From: Engraulis encrasicolus
Taxonomy: Eukaryota; Chordata; Actinopteri; Clupeiformes; Engraulidae
Assembly (NCBI RefSeq): GCF_034702125.1
Contig: NC_085868.1
Span: forward strand, 21,294,841 to 21,358,840
Direction: 5' to 3'
DNA: 64,000 nt
Shown here piece after piece: positions 32,423 to 45,700 of this stretch (position 1 is the first letter of the stretch; the number at the start of each line of letters is the position of its first letter). The notes under the pieces are model-generated. The model had not been told where the DNA came from. It saw only the letters and a list, made by a program, of their open reading frames with translations, and did not search any database. The position numbers and the translations under genes are program-made.

Positions 32423-35400
32423 TTACTTTCTGTTGCTGACGGTGATCCAGGTGTCGTCTTTGGGCGTGGCCACCAGTTCGTACCTGGCCTCCACCACCTG
32501 GCCCTTCAGGCAGTGCAGCTTCAGACGCCGCACCAGCGTGCACAGCAGCATCGTGGCCACCGTGTAGGCAAACCTGCACACAGCACCACACACATCATTA
32601 ACACATCAACATGAATGTCATCATATCCATCGTGTAGGCAATCCTGCACACAACACAACACCACACACCAGGTGAGAGGGAAACATGTCAATAAGAATAT
32701 CATCGTGGCCACCGTGTAGGCAATCCTACACACAACACCACACACATCATTAACACGGCAATAAGAATCTCATCATAGTCACCGCGTAGGCAAACCTGCA
32801 CACAACACCACACACATCATTAACACGGCAATATGAATACCGGTATCATCATAGCCACCGTGTAGGCAATCCTGCACACAACACCACCACACCAGGTGAG
32901 AGGGTCACATGTCAAAGAGTACGTTTTGTTGTTTTTATTTTTTCCCTCTCTGACTTTTACCTCTGTTATACATGTCTTGATTGAAATGTCCATATGTGTT
33001 TTCATGCTATTAAGCTATAAAGTTACTCTATTCTACTACTATTTCATTAAGAATATCATCGTGGCCATCGTGTAGGCAATCCTGCACACAACAGCACACA
33101 CCAGGTGTGAGGGAAACTGTCAATAAGAATATCATCCACTAAATTCATTAAAATAAAGGATTTGTAACTTTTTTCTGCAAGACCAGTGTGCCTCAGATCA
33201 TTAAGACTACTTAAGAGCCTACTGTTTGGGCCTTCACATTTTGGCAATAGTCGCAAGCTAAATACTAAAGTTCTCAAGAGCACCTGACTCTTTCTCTCAA
33301 ACAATTGGCCCAATGCAGCACTCTCCTTTTCCTCTTCTTTTACTGGATATTTTTTTTTTTAACAAACATCACCAAATAAAGTTTAACATGCCAAATTTAA
33401 TTCCATGTATCATCCTTGACATATAGACAGCCAGACAAAGAGAGACACACAGACACAGACAGACACACACAGACATGCGTAGACCGAGACAAAGGCACTT
33501 CTTTTATATGTACCTTAACTCTGGGCAGGCCTGGTTTCCAGAAAATCCAAGCAAGGAGAAGCTTTTTCTGGAGTCCTCATCTTTAAATCTGTCAGGGTCA
33601 AATCTGAGGAAAAAAAGCAATCATTTAGAAGATGCCATAGACACGTCTTAATGTCCATAAACAAAAACTGAAATCATTTGATTTTACACTTTCTTTTATA
33701 TTTTCCTCTTTATTTTTGAAGCATTTCATGTCAATACGGACCTGTAAGGCAGAGACCAAGTATCCGCATCTTGGAGCACCACACCAAGAGCATAGATGAC
33801 CATAGTCTGCAACCCAACAACAAATTTCAGCACACATATCCAATAATCTTGCATGTCATGTTATCGAATAAAATATTATCTCAAGAAAGCAGAGAATGCA
33901 CGCACATCAGTGGCAGCACAGGTGCTGGAGAAAACACAAGTGAAGTAAATGACAAATGTTTGCAACACTGTTAATGCTCCTAGCAACTGAGAGCATTAGC
34001 TGATGCTGACATTTATCATTTATTTCGAATAAAATATTCTAACATGTATGGGTTTGTACAGCCTGGTGACACATGTAAAAGAAGTGCATTACATGAGGAT
34101 GGTAAAACCAGGCTAGGGCTTGGCAGACAGAATATTCTGGCGACGACAAGATCTAGCTACAGAGGATCGCGGGACTGTGCAGCAAGAGCGATGCGAGCTA
34201 GAAGCGACAGAGTATATCTGTTAAAAGCAGAATGCAAGCATTCCAACATTCCCATTTGCTTTGGCGGTTGTCGCCGAACCACATCATGGCTAATTTGCAT
34301 AATATTCACTCAAGTACAACTACAAACTGTCGCTCGAGTTGTGCAAATCACCTCTAGTCGCCAGGAACGCTTTTGTCCCACGACTCAATACAAAGTCAAT
34401 TACTTTGGTCGCTGGAATCACTTATGTCGTGCTTGGTCTATTCATGCCTTGAGATAAACTGACCTCTTTGGGAATGACATGCTGGTCCACTTTTCCCTCC
34501 ACCTCTTGTAGTGTTGCAGCCATCGGTGTCAGCTTGGCAGTTCGCACAGTTTCATTCAACACCTGCTGGCAGTACCTGCACAGAAAACGGATACTCAACT
34601 CAATTTCAGACACCGATGACAAAAATACTGTATAACAACATATGCATTCATATTTCTGAGGAAAAAGATCCATATAAGACCGTAGGGCCTTTTCACACCA
34701 GAACAGGGAAGCAGGGAGGGACGGAAGCGATTTTTACAGGTGGCGGCGGAAATGCGTGGCCACAAGCACAGACCAAGGAAGGGAGTCTGCACTCACTTGA
34801 GTTCTGGAATCTTCTCCAGGGTGATAGGCTCCTCCCCCAACACCTCAGTGCATTCCTGGAGCAGCTTCTCCTGAACCTCCTCCGCACACGACAGGAAGTG
34901 CACCGCCCAGATGCACACTGGGGGAAAAAATCATAAAAACGCATTTAAATTCAGTTTTAGGAGAAGAACAATGCACCAAGGTGGGCAACACTGTAAAACG
35001 CAGGTCGACTCTACACCAATGTCAGGAAGAATACTAACACTAGAAAATGCAGAGGGGACAGTTAAATTTAAATGTAAATGAATAAGATATTGTGCAAAAT
35101 ATTGTGCAAAATTAATTTAGTGGTTCTCTCTGACCAATGGCAGGTGTCCTGTAGATTGATTCCAAAACGTTTATGACTATGAATTTATGAAATCCACCTC
35201 CTAGCCATTGGCGAATACACTGTAGCTTACTGTGCGATGACTGATTTAAGAGTATGCAAAATATTACATACATTACATTACATTTAGCAGATGCTTTTAT
35301 CCAAAGCGACTTACGAAGGAGGTTACATATCCACCATAGCAACAAACATATATGGTTCAAATGCAAAAGGCATGTACCATGACTGCCAAAACCCATTGAA

Positions 35401-36298
35401 CGCCTCAGCTACTTACAATTAGCAGTGATGACACAGCCAGCAAGAGAAAAGACCATTGCATCCTCCATGACCTTCAAATACACAAACATGTTATTACCCG
35501 AACACAGAATAAACAAGGGTACAAGGACACAGGAACATTGCTCGTCACACGCAAAGAAATACAATAAGAGTTTAACATGCAGAAAAATTAGAATTGCATT
35601 CATCTAACAAGAAATGCACTCAGAGAATGCAGACCTCCACCAAGGGTGCTGTTTGATAGAATATTTGACTGTTACACCCTAATTATGTTTAAGTCATTCT
35701 GCCTTGTTTTTGTGGAGTTTGAAACTGGAATGTCAAAATTCGCCCCATCAAGTAATGGTGAAGAATCTTAGAAAAAAAAACCTGGATCCGGATCGTGATC
35801 CGGATCACCACAAAAATGTAATCACTTGTTCCTTTTGTCATTTCCAACAACAAAATATGTTAATAACTTTTTGAGTTATCCTGCTGACAGACAAACAGAC
35901 AGACAGACAACGCCCAAAACATAACCTCTTTGGCTGAGGTAACGAGGAATGCATGACACCAGTGTAGATGTCTCTGGGATGCTTGTGTATTGAAGTCACT
36001 CGTGCTCAAGTATTCTGGTAACATAAATAGATGTTCTAATATGGAGCAGTATAAACGTACTCTACCTGGTTTTCTGAGAGCTTTGCCTGTACTAGGGAAT
36101 CCACGAAGGAGGACTGCCCAGCGCCTTTCCCTTTGATATCCTTCACAATAGACTTCAACACAGTCTCCATCTCCGCCAAAGCTGTTGGGAGAACAGGGCG
36201 CACGCACGCACGCACGCAAATGCGCACACACACACACACGCAAACACACATGCACACACACGGCGCACACACTCACACACACGGCACACACACACATG

Positions 36299-36340
<42 letters not shown>

Positions 36341-36379
36341 GGACGGACGCACACACACACGAGGGCGGACGCACACACA

Positions 36380-36459
<80 letters not shown>

Positions 36460-36670
36460 TAAAATCAAGACATGACCATAGCTCAAGAGACTGCTGTAGA
36501 GATAGGAAATGTTCTGATTGGTTGGTTTCCTACCAGAGTCGTAGTGTCCTTTCCTGCTGGAGCTCTTGTCTAAGGAGCCATCAAGGAAGCCTTTTCCAAT
36601 CTCCGACCAGATCTAGAAGGATTCAAAAGAGCAGATGTGTGCAGGACAATAAAAACATAACTCCAAGTAG

Positions 36671-36738
<68 letters not shown>

Positions 36739-38128
36739 TTGGGCTGAATGTATGTAAGAGTGAGCTATATGGTTAATACTGTATATGTGTAAATTATGTG
36801 TTTGTCTTCTGTATATATGTATGCTATTTGACACCTTCATTTCCCCCTGGGATCAATGATACTCTACTCTACTCTACCCTACACACACACACACACACAC
36901 ACGCACACACACACACACACACACGCACACATGCACACACGCACACACACGGCCGGCCTTTTCCTCACCGCGTCATGGTTCTTCCGGAAGCGGATGACCT
37001 CTGCATCGTTGGCGAATCGCTCGCCCAGGGCAAGTTGAGTGACAGCCTTCATGGCCAATCCAAGGAGGTGAGAGCAAAGGGGCGTGTGCTGGGACTCGGG
37101 GTAGGACTGCCATTTGGTTACCAGCTCTTCCACCAGCTAGGTAAGCAGAGGGAGAGTGTAAGGAAGAAAGAGATACAGTAAGTGAAGTGAAAGCCCAACT
37201 GGGAGACTCCAACTCCCATTGTCATTTACCATTTCCCAATGTCAAGTGTATGAGCCTTGGAAGTCTGTCAGCCCAATTAGTCACGCCCAGTGATTGGATA
37301 CTCCACAGAGTTCACCAAAGAGTATCCAATCCCTTGGCGTGATTACGAAAGCTGATACCCATTGTCATTGTGACATAGCACTCCACACAGTAACACATAA
37401 CACTCCACACTGCACACAACAAAATTGCATTTATGTGGCATCCATCGAAACGTTAGTCCCCATGTTGTGCACTTAATTAAAAGGAGAAAAGGATCGCATC
37501 TGTGCTGTTCCGGTGTCTTCTCTCCATTCAAAACTGGTTTATCACCTTCAGCAGTAGAGGGAAGTTGTTCTTCAGGGTGGTGTTGATGGCCCCCTCGTAC
37601 ATCTTCTTCCTCATCACGCCCTCTGTGGCTCCCATGCTGGGCCCAGACTGGTATCCTAGCAACGACTTCAGCATCGTCTCAAAGGAGTCCGCTGCAAGAA
37701 AAACAAAGTGTGTATGGTTAGTTCAAGTCAAGTCAAGTCGGTTTTATTGTCAATTTCTTTACATGCACTGGTCATACAAAGAATTGAAATTACGTTTCTT
37801 ACTTTCCCATGCAGACATAGACATAGACGTAGGTGTGGACATAGACAGTTAGACATAGAGAGTGCACATGCATTACACTAGAGTACCTATACAATACCTT
37901 ACCATCATATAAAGTGCAGACTGGGCAACAGCAGGCATACCGGTACATAAAACAAGAAGAGGTATTGTTGTGCATTTCCAGTTATGTCCTATTGTGACGA
38001 TTCTGACATGGTGATAGTAGGTGAAATAATAATAAATATAAAGTAAAATATAATGTGCAATATTTACAACTAGTTGGTAGCTAGTTTTCCAGTACAGTCA
38101 TTCGAGTAACAGGCATGAAGCAGCAGCA

Positions 38129-38179
<51 letters not shown>

Positions 38180-38191
38180 TTTGAGTTAGTT

Positions 38192-38244
<53 letters not shown>

Positions 38245-38380
38245 TTTGAGTTAGTTCAGTGTGTGTGTGTGTGTGTGTGTGTGTGGTGTGCTTTTGAGTT
38301 AGTTCAGTGTGTTGTGTGTGTGTTTTTGAGTTAGTTCAGTGTGTGTGTGTGTGTGTTTGTTGTGTGCTTTTGAGTTAGTT

Positions 38381-38437
<57 letters not shown>

Positions 38438-38486
38438 TTTGAGTTAGTTCAGTGTGTGTGTGTGTGTGTGTGCTTTTGAGTTAGTT

Positions 38487-38555
<69 letters not shown>

Positions 38556-38606
38556 TTTGAGTTAGTTCAGTGTGTGTGTGTGTGTGTGTGTGCTTTTGAG
38601 GTAGTT

Positions 38607-38641
<35 letters not shown>

Positions 38642-40518
38642 TTTGAGGTAGTTCAGTGTGTGTGTGTGTTGTGTTGTGTTGTGTTGTGTTGTGTTGTGTT
38701 GTGTTGTGTTGTGTTGTGTTGTGTTGTGTTGTGTTGTGTTGTGTTGTGTTGTGTGTGTGTTTGAGTTAGTGCAAGTAGAATGTGCGATCACATTTCAGTG
38801 TGTGGGGGGGGTCTATCAGTGATGGGAGAGCGGGTTAAGTGTTCAGTCCAGAGCCATACAGAGAACAGAGTCAGGCGATCTCCACTGTGTCCTAGGGCCG
38901 ACTTCCTCATTAGCAAAATAAGCTGTTTTAGCTTCTCAGTACTGCTCAGCGTTGCGAATGTTAGTTCTTAGTAGTGGGCGTAGCACACAGCAAATGCAAT
39001 GCGATGCAATGCAGGGAATATGACAAGACTTGCTGTTCGTAGTAATAACTTCAGATAAACATCACAGGTGCTAAAAGTGTTGTGATTATCACCACCGAGA
39101 CAGTTGATAGTTTACATATTTGTGGTGATTACCCCGCAATATAGTTCGTTAGTCCTTATTTTTGGCTGTTAATGTGGTGGTTCTATGTTGAGTCTATGGG
39201 AAGACAGCTGCTTTAGGCACTCCCTTATCTCGCTGAAAGGCGGGGCTGCAATTTAATTCCTGGTCCTCCAATCGCGTAACTCTGTTCTCTGTATGGCTCT
39301 GGTTCAGTCAGCATCCTGATTGCTTGGTGTATGAAGGTCTTTGCTTAGTTACGATAACCGATGGAAAAGTGCACCGACGGACTACACAACAAGTACACGT
39401 TTGTGCATGGCCACCTTAGGGCGTTCACATGATATCACACGGATCCAGGAAATGCACTGGTTTGAATCATCTCACTATAATCTACTCTCTTTGTGTAAAC
39501 TCCTCTGCATACCTACAGTACATACATGAGGATGAACTCACTGGTTCTGTTGGGGTTGATGTGCTGCCTTAGCTGGTCCACAGTTCCCAGACTGACCACA
39601 GGACGCCTGCCGAACCAGAAAGATGCCACAGGTCCAAACTGGTCGTGGAGGCCCACCAGGAACTCGTGCAAGCTGCCTTTGGAGACGATGTCCTGCAAAT
39701 TGCCATCCCTGGTGGCGGAGAGAAGAGTAGAGTAGAGTAGAGTACTTTTATTAGTCCAGAGGGAAATCCAGGTGTCTGACAACTTACAAAAACACAAAGA
39801 CAAAACATACACAAAGACCTAATACACATTATCACACATTGCGGTAATAAACACATAGTTTGAGTATAGCAATTAGTGTGGCCTATCAGTTTTCACTCAC
39901 TCTCTCTCTATCTCTCTCTCATTTGAAAAGCGACACTTGCTCTTACAAATGCTCTGTAAAAGGCAAAAAAACGAAGCTTCACCTCCTTAAGCATTTAACA
40001 CAATAAATGGAAAATATGTGAGCTGCATAACACATTGGCTTTATGTTATTAACAGCACCATAGAATGTGTTTTACTCATGCAAGTGTCTTTGAAAGCACT
40101 TAACACTTACTTTTCCTCTGTAGGATTGAGGCCAGAAATACCAGATGCTCTTCTTGAGGACTAAAGATGAACAATGGCAAGATAAAAAAATTGTTGCAGC
40201 CATGCTTAAGTTGCACAAAAGTATGCTTGCATGCAACAACAACAAAACAGAATCCTTTCAATTGACCATCTTTCACAGCTGTCCAAGTAGGCTACTTTAT
40301 CAATTGTAAACAAGGCTTTGACTTTACTTGGATTAGTTGAGCTTTAATCCCGACATGTGAGAAAAGAATGGCACAGCTGGAATGAGTGAAGAAAAAGAAA
40401 CCTCGCCCAAACTAAGTTAGTGGAATACATTAAACAAATTCCTTACCGGGTATAAGTAAAGCACAGCACCAACCAGGATGACAACAAAAGTCACAGCAAA
40501 TATCGCAAAATCCAGCAT
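32423..40518 (-). CDS. cyp20a1: Cytochrome P450 20A1
   Basis: Complete 13-exon gene, 463 codons; the mammalian protein has about 462. Exons in transcript order: 40518-40447, 40160-40111, 39708-39542, 37691-37546, 37136-36969, 36612-36534, 36181-36066, 35471-35417, 34917-34797, 34575-34464, 33806-33742, 33603-33514, 32573-32423 (TAA). All are GT-AG and phases join exactly. The N-terminus MLDFAIFAVTFVVILVGAVL is a membrane anchor for the ER. GFSGNQACPELR holds the heme-ligand Cys (about residue 410) in the atypical form known for CYP20. The I-helix region GCVITANLCIWA lacks the usual acidic-Thr pair, also typical of this orphan P450. The ERR-type Glu/Arg is seen as NETVRTAKL. The substrate is not known. 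The acceptor of the last exon is copied five times in the preceding intron. Confidence 0.95.
32551..33110 (-). repeat. Minisatellite made of the cyp20a1 last-exon acceptor
   Basis: The real junction (plus strand CCGTGTAGGCAAACCTGCAC, 32559-32578) is repeated near 32630, 32709, 32783, 32857 and 33067, mostly as CGTGTAGGCAATCCTGCACA. Four units are about 75 bp apart and the fifth is about 210 bp further on. Read on minus, each copy offers TGTGCAG or TGTGTAG followed by about 20 nt of exon. Shared fillers are ACACACATCATTAACACGGC and CACCAGGTGAGAGGG. The rest of the intron to 33513 shows no exon. Confidence 0.9.
35259..35345. mobile_element. Fish SINE/LINE-tail type repeat
   Basis: CATTACATTTAGCAGATGCTTTTATCC...AAAGCGACTTACG is a widely dispersed teleost repeat motif. 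Fragment only, within the cyp20a1 intron 34918-35416. Confidence 0.45.
36196..36456. repeat. (CA)n cluster upstream of a cyp20a1 acceptor
   Basis: On minus this is a TG tract leading to the CCAACAG acceptor at 36182. Two more tracts lie nearby: (GA)n 36674-36732 before the exon 36612-36534 acceptor, and CA repeats 36882-36950 after the exon 37136-36969 donor. Confidence 0.9.
38133..38770. repeat. TG minisatellite with a CTTTTGAGTTAGTTCAGTG spacer
   Basis: About ten TG blocks of varying length are separated by CTTTTGAGTTAGTTCAGTG (near 38178, 38242, 38290, 38323, 38367, 38436, 38472, 38552, 38592, 38638; the last two read GAGGTAG). A (TGTTG)n run follows at 38669-38752. It is in cyp20a1 intron 37692-39541; the rest of that intron shows no exon. 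Confidence 0.9.
39719..39800. mobile_element. LINE-type 3' tail fragment
   Basis: AGAGTAGAGTAGAGTACTTTTATTAG...CCAGAGGGAAATCC is a teleost LINE 3' tail motif. A related inverted tail is at 36841-36885 (CCCCCTGGGATCAATGATAC then TCTAC repeats). It abuts the cyp20a1 acceptor at 39709. Confidence 0.5.
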
Positions 40519-40996
40519 GCTTTCTGGAACATTTAGTTCAACCTATAGCAAAGATAAATGTTGCTGCAATGACAGAGAAGGTTGCTGTCAACTACATTAC
40601 TAGCTAGCAGACTTTCTGCCAGCCAGCTGACTGAGCTACCACTCCACGTCTACCAAAGGATGTCTACGCGCCTGCCTGCGCTCGATTAACTTTCCTAAAT
40701 GCGAAGGCGTGAAGAAGCTACTACCGAGCAATCGATCGCTTTCACTCAATTAGCTGATTTGTGTGTTGATGTTCTTTTATTATAATCTTGACTTTTTGTA
40801 ATTGTTCTAGATGCTGTTGGCCCTAATTATAAAAGATCCTAGATAGTGGATTAACATTATGCTGAACTAAAATTCAGTGTCAAACAAAATAGGCCTAATT
40901 CTTTGAAGTTAATTGGTGGGCGTTCCCAATCATTAGGACAAATTGAAGGCGACCTTCAAGTATGAGACATTCTTTACCCGCAGACAAGTGGAAACC
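40519..40996. promoter_or_regulatory. Divergent cyp20a1 / ZP-gene intergenic region
   Basis: Only 478 bp separate the two start codons, so both promoters and 5' UTRs must lie here, unless further 5' exons exist. No convincing TATA box or named site was identified. Confidence 0.5.
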
Positions 40997-42637
40997 ATGC
41001 TGGGAGGACAAAGTTTGAGCGTTACACAAGTTCTTGTTGTGTTTCTAAGCTTGTGCCATGCCCAATATCAGTCATGGCAGAAGCCTGCACAGGGACAAAC
41101 CATCCATAGAAATCCCCCTCATGCTCAACAACAAACGGCTCAAAACGAACTTGTCCAAATACAGCAGACACTTCAGCAGAGGGAAAACAATCCGTGGATC
41201 GAGATGAAACCGACTGAAGACCTCTCCACTCAATCTCAGCGTTGTCAGGTGGAGCCCATGGACAGGGTGCAGTGCGGGGAGCCAGACGTCACTGGAGCTG
41301 AGTGCCTGGAGATCAACTGCTGTTTCGATGGACGGGAGTGCTTTTATGGCTTATCAGGTCAGTAGGCCTACATTTTGCATTTTGATTAAGAAAATGGACC
41401 AAGAAGTAGGACGTGTTTGTTGTGATGGTGGGAAAAAGCCCTGTTTATGCATGTCTTTTGACATGTTGAAGCAGTCGGTTAGGCTACAAATCGGCCATTA
41501 GGCCTATGGGCTATTCAAATGGAGGCCCTGGGGCCAGATGCATCCATTGGGTGGCAAGGCTCTGGCTCCCCATAAGGTCAGAACAAAATATAAACAAATA
41601 GGCCTATGTGTGCTATCTGTGGCCGTGCATAATTTGCGCACTAACATTTCAGGTTTGGGATATCTCTATGCATTCACATGAGAGTGAAATCTTATATAAG
41701 GCAGTGTCATAAATAGACCATCCTAAGGCTACAGAGATGCAAATATTCTGTCTGGAAATCTATCCCCTTGTTTCGCACTCTAGCCGGACACCGTGCTGCT
41801 TACAGATTATAGGCCTACAGATTTTACACAGATTTTATGTTCGGCCCCTTCACTGGAGGGAATTTGAAAAACTGTCCCTCTGATTTTGTTTTTAATTGAA
41901 TACCCCTGGCCTGTGGGATACAGTAGTCTAGTCACATGATTCCTATGGGTGTAAATTGTGGAAATATGGATTTAGATCACAAAAGAGCCTTTCTACAGCA
42001 GGCTTAATGATCTAGCCTACTTTACTTTTTCACGCGTTGAAGCAATGATCCATTGAGTTTTTTTTTCTTTGTCTTTTCTGTTACTGAAAAAATATAGTTA
42101 GGAGGTGACTTTATATTGTAGTAGCCTACGCATAATTGCATTTGACAATATTGTAGGCTACGCAAACTACATAGTCACAGAATGTTATTATAATGGGTTA
42201 TATGAATGGGGATACTATGTTTTTCAGGAGTATTTTTGGGCGAGCCAAATGGTTGCCATGTCCCGGCCGTATCTGGCCCAAGGGCCGTCATTTGAAGACC
42301 ACTGCTGTAGTGTGTTGTAATGCCTACAATAAAATGTCTCCAAATAGTCCACCCTTTTATTTCCTCAAGTGCTGTGCTGATCTGTCTTCTCCTCTCCTCT
42401 CCTGTGTAGTGACGCTGCAGTGTACCCGAGATGGCCAGTTTGTGGTGGTGGTGGCCAAGGAAGCCACCCTGCCCGCCCTCCGCCTGGACTCCATGAGTCT
42501 GGCCGAGGACACGGACGAGTCCTGCCAACCTGTCAGCTCCACACACGCCTTCGTCATCTACCAGTTCACCGTCAGCAGCTGTGGCACCACCATGACGGTG
42601 GGTGAAGAAACAGACCTGCATTCATTCATTCCCGACG

Positions 42638-42712
<75 letters not shown>

Positions 42713-45700
42713 CAGTCATTCAATATATTCATTCATTTTCTTGAGACCTCCTATTGCCTCAAATTGTAGACCAAAGTAATGTAAATGGTATTACTCCATA
42801 ACCGGTTCTGTGCTCAAAAAGGTGTAGTACCCGTGTGACGCTACGTTCTTAAAGGTTAAACAGGTCTCTAAATGCAGTATTCACTCTTTTGTTTAGAATG
42901 TGTCCTTGGCTTTGTGGATAGGCCTACTTAAGTTGCCCTACACAATTTTTGAAAGTGGGCCATTATTGCCAGTGTGACAGAGCAGAGTTGTTAAACAAGT
43001 GGACCACCGTCAGTTGTGTATCCTCCAGAGGTCCAGTTGCTTCTAACCAAGTTCCTTTGAGCTTGTCAACATGTATTTTTGTTTGTGCACGTGTTTGACA
43101 GGAAGATGATGACTACATTACATATGAGAATATCATGTCCTCATCCTACGAAGTTGGGATTGGACCGCGTGGCTCCATCACAAGGGACAGCTCATATGAG
43201 TGAGTTTGCGCGTGTGTGATTTGGTGTTAGACCGTAGCTGTGGCCTAACATGCTCAGTTGGGCCAGAGCCATGGAATTCAGAGTTGTGACAGCCAGGGTA
43301 CAGGAAACCGGTTGATGGCATGATTTCATGTAGATTCAAATTACTCTTGGCAACGGCTTTCTCTTTGCTAGAGACTGACACAGAACCACTACATAACGAG
43401 CGAAGATGACGTAAAAATGAATTAAAAGGAATTACATTTACGTTTACTGCACTTTCTGTGTTCAACACTCACTTCTTGGAACTATTTTGGAACCATGTCA
43501 ATGGCGATCTGTGTGTCAAAGGCGCCATGAGCCGCCATCTTTGTTTAAAAATGGAACATGTGGTCAGTGGGATTAGCCCAACTCTTACTTCCATGGCTCT
43601 GGTCAGGACAAGAAGCATGGCAGGGTTCTACAGTCATACCAATACAATAGGAATACAGTAGTATTTATTGGAATTCAATTGGAGTAGATAACTACACTCC
43701 TGCATCCTCAAATGTGACTGAAATGAAAGTATGTAGCATGCATGTAATCCCATATTGTTCCTTCACATAAAATCAAGGACATTCTTCGCTACTGTATGTT
43801 CAATTGGCAGTGCCACAATGTTTGTAACTGGATAGCAGATGTTGCATTGGGATGTACACCTCTGGAAAATAATGGATCATCTATTTATATGTGAATTTTT
43901 TTTTATTTTTTTTTACTTCAATATGCTGTCTTTAAAGGTGCACTGTGTAGGATGGTGGCCAGAGTATGTATTGCAACTATGCTTCTCATTGAAAGTGTGC
44001 TGTCTACAGCCAAATTTGATCTTTCCATGAATATTTACTAAATAATGAACAAATTCATGAAAAGTGATTTCCCCCCCGTCATAGTGAATACTTAAAATTT
44101 GATGGTGGTGGTAAGTATGAATATGAAAAGGGTAACATTTGGAAATTCTGCAAATAAACAACTGAAGATATTATACAGTGCAGTACCTTTTAACTCACTC
44201 AAGTCCTCATTTTGCTCTCCTGCCAGACTGACAATGCAGTGCCGCTACTCCAGTACAGCTGTGGAGGCTGTGGTGATGGAGGTGAACACCCTCCCTCCTC
44301 CTCTACCTGTGATCCAGGACGGACCAGTCAGGGTGGAGCTCAGGGTGGCTAGTGGTGTCTGCACCACTAAAGGATGCACAGACGGTCAGTTCACCGTTTT
44401 TTTACATTTATATTTTTAGGGCTTTTGCCTTTATCTTTGACAGGATAGTGGAGGAGAGACAGGAAATGAGTGGGGGGAGAGAGATGGGGAAGGATCTGCA
44501 AATGACCCAGGTCTGAATCGAACCCGGATCGTCGGCATAGTAACCCAGTGCCTTTCCGTTAGGTCACGGCAGGGCCAGTTCACAGTTTTTAAGTTTTCAT
44601 TCATGTTAGGATGTTATAGGCCAGAAGGGTGGTTGGTGTTGATCTGACTTTGCATGGGCTCTATCCAACACCACCATTAGGTCCTATGTTGAATTGAGAA
44701 GGTTGTATCTCAAATGACACAGTTCCCCTTCCAATCTGTAAGGGGACCAAAGACCATATAACGCTGTAGTGTTATTTCAACTCTCATTACTTGTTACATT
44801 AGATTGCATTACCAGACAAATGTAGATCTAATTCCATGGCTCAGAAGATGTGTTCAGCTCTTTCTAAACGTTCTAAGAATGGTCTCTGACCAAACTCCTA
44901 CCACATTACATGTAGCTGTTGACCAAAATGTTCCGCTCCATTTAAAAGAATATGTATTTATTTATTTATTCTGTTATTTCATTTCATTATTTTTGTTTTA
45001 ACATTGGTGTTAATCACATTGAGCTGCAAGTCTTTTATGTGTTGTGCTTTATACAGTTGTTATTATTAAAATAAACACATTACTTGTCCCATCTTCCAGA
45101 TGAGATGTTCTCTTCCTTCTACTCTGAGGAAGACTACCCGTTGACCAAAGTTCTGAGGGAACCCATCCCAGTCGAGGTCCAGATCCTGGAGCGGACCGAC
45201 CCGAACATCGTGCTGCTCCTGGACCACTGCTGGGCCACCTCGTCACCAGACGGGGACAGCCTGCCCCAGTGGGACCTCCTCATTGATGGGTAAGCATGAC
45301 TTGGAAGTAGTAGGGGTTTGAAAATAATAGTCGAAATGCATCGATCCTACGGCCGACAATAGAATCGTATCGTATCGTATCGTATCATGGGGCATTCTTA
45401 GGTATCAAAAATAATCGAATTGCTGGCCCCTGCCCAATGCTCTGGCTCCATAACATAATAGAGGTGGAAAAGTAATTGGAGAAAATCAAATCGTCTCGGA
45501 TCGTGGGGCATTTCTAAGCATCGAAAAGAAATCAAATCACTGCCTTAAGAAATCGATATTGAATCGTATCATCATGGAGGCTGTAATTTACACCCTACTT
45601 GGATGTGTGAAGGGGTTGGTGTCAGAGTCCGTGTATGTATATTGCTAGAATTGAATTGAAATGCTGCTGCATGTGTGAAGTGCAAGAAAGCTGAAAAAAG

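Noticed and set aside
38133..38770. CRISPR-like array of spaced repeats
   Set aside because: The 'repeats' are TG runs of variable length with a constant word between them, in a vertebrate intron; this is a minisatellite.
40943..40996. Upstream in-frame ATG of the ZP gene
   Set aside because: Starting there would place 18 residues with basic character before the hydrophobic signal peptide; the ATG at 40997 gives a normal signal sequence.
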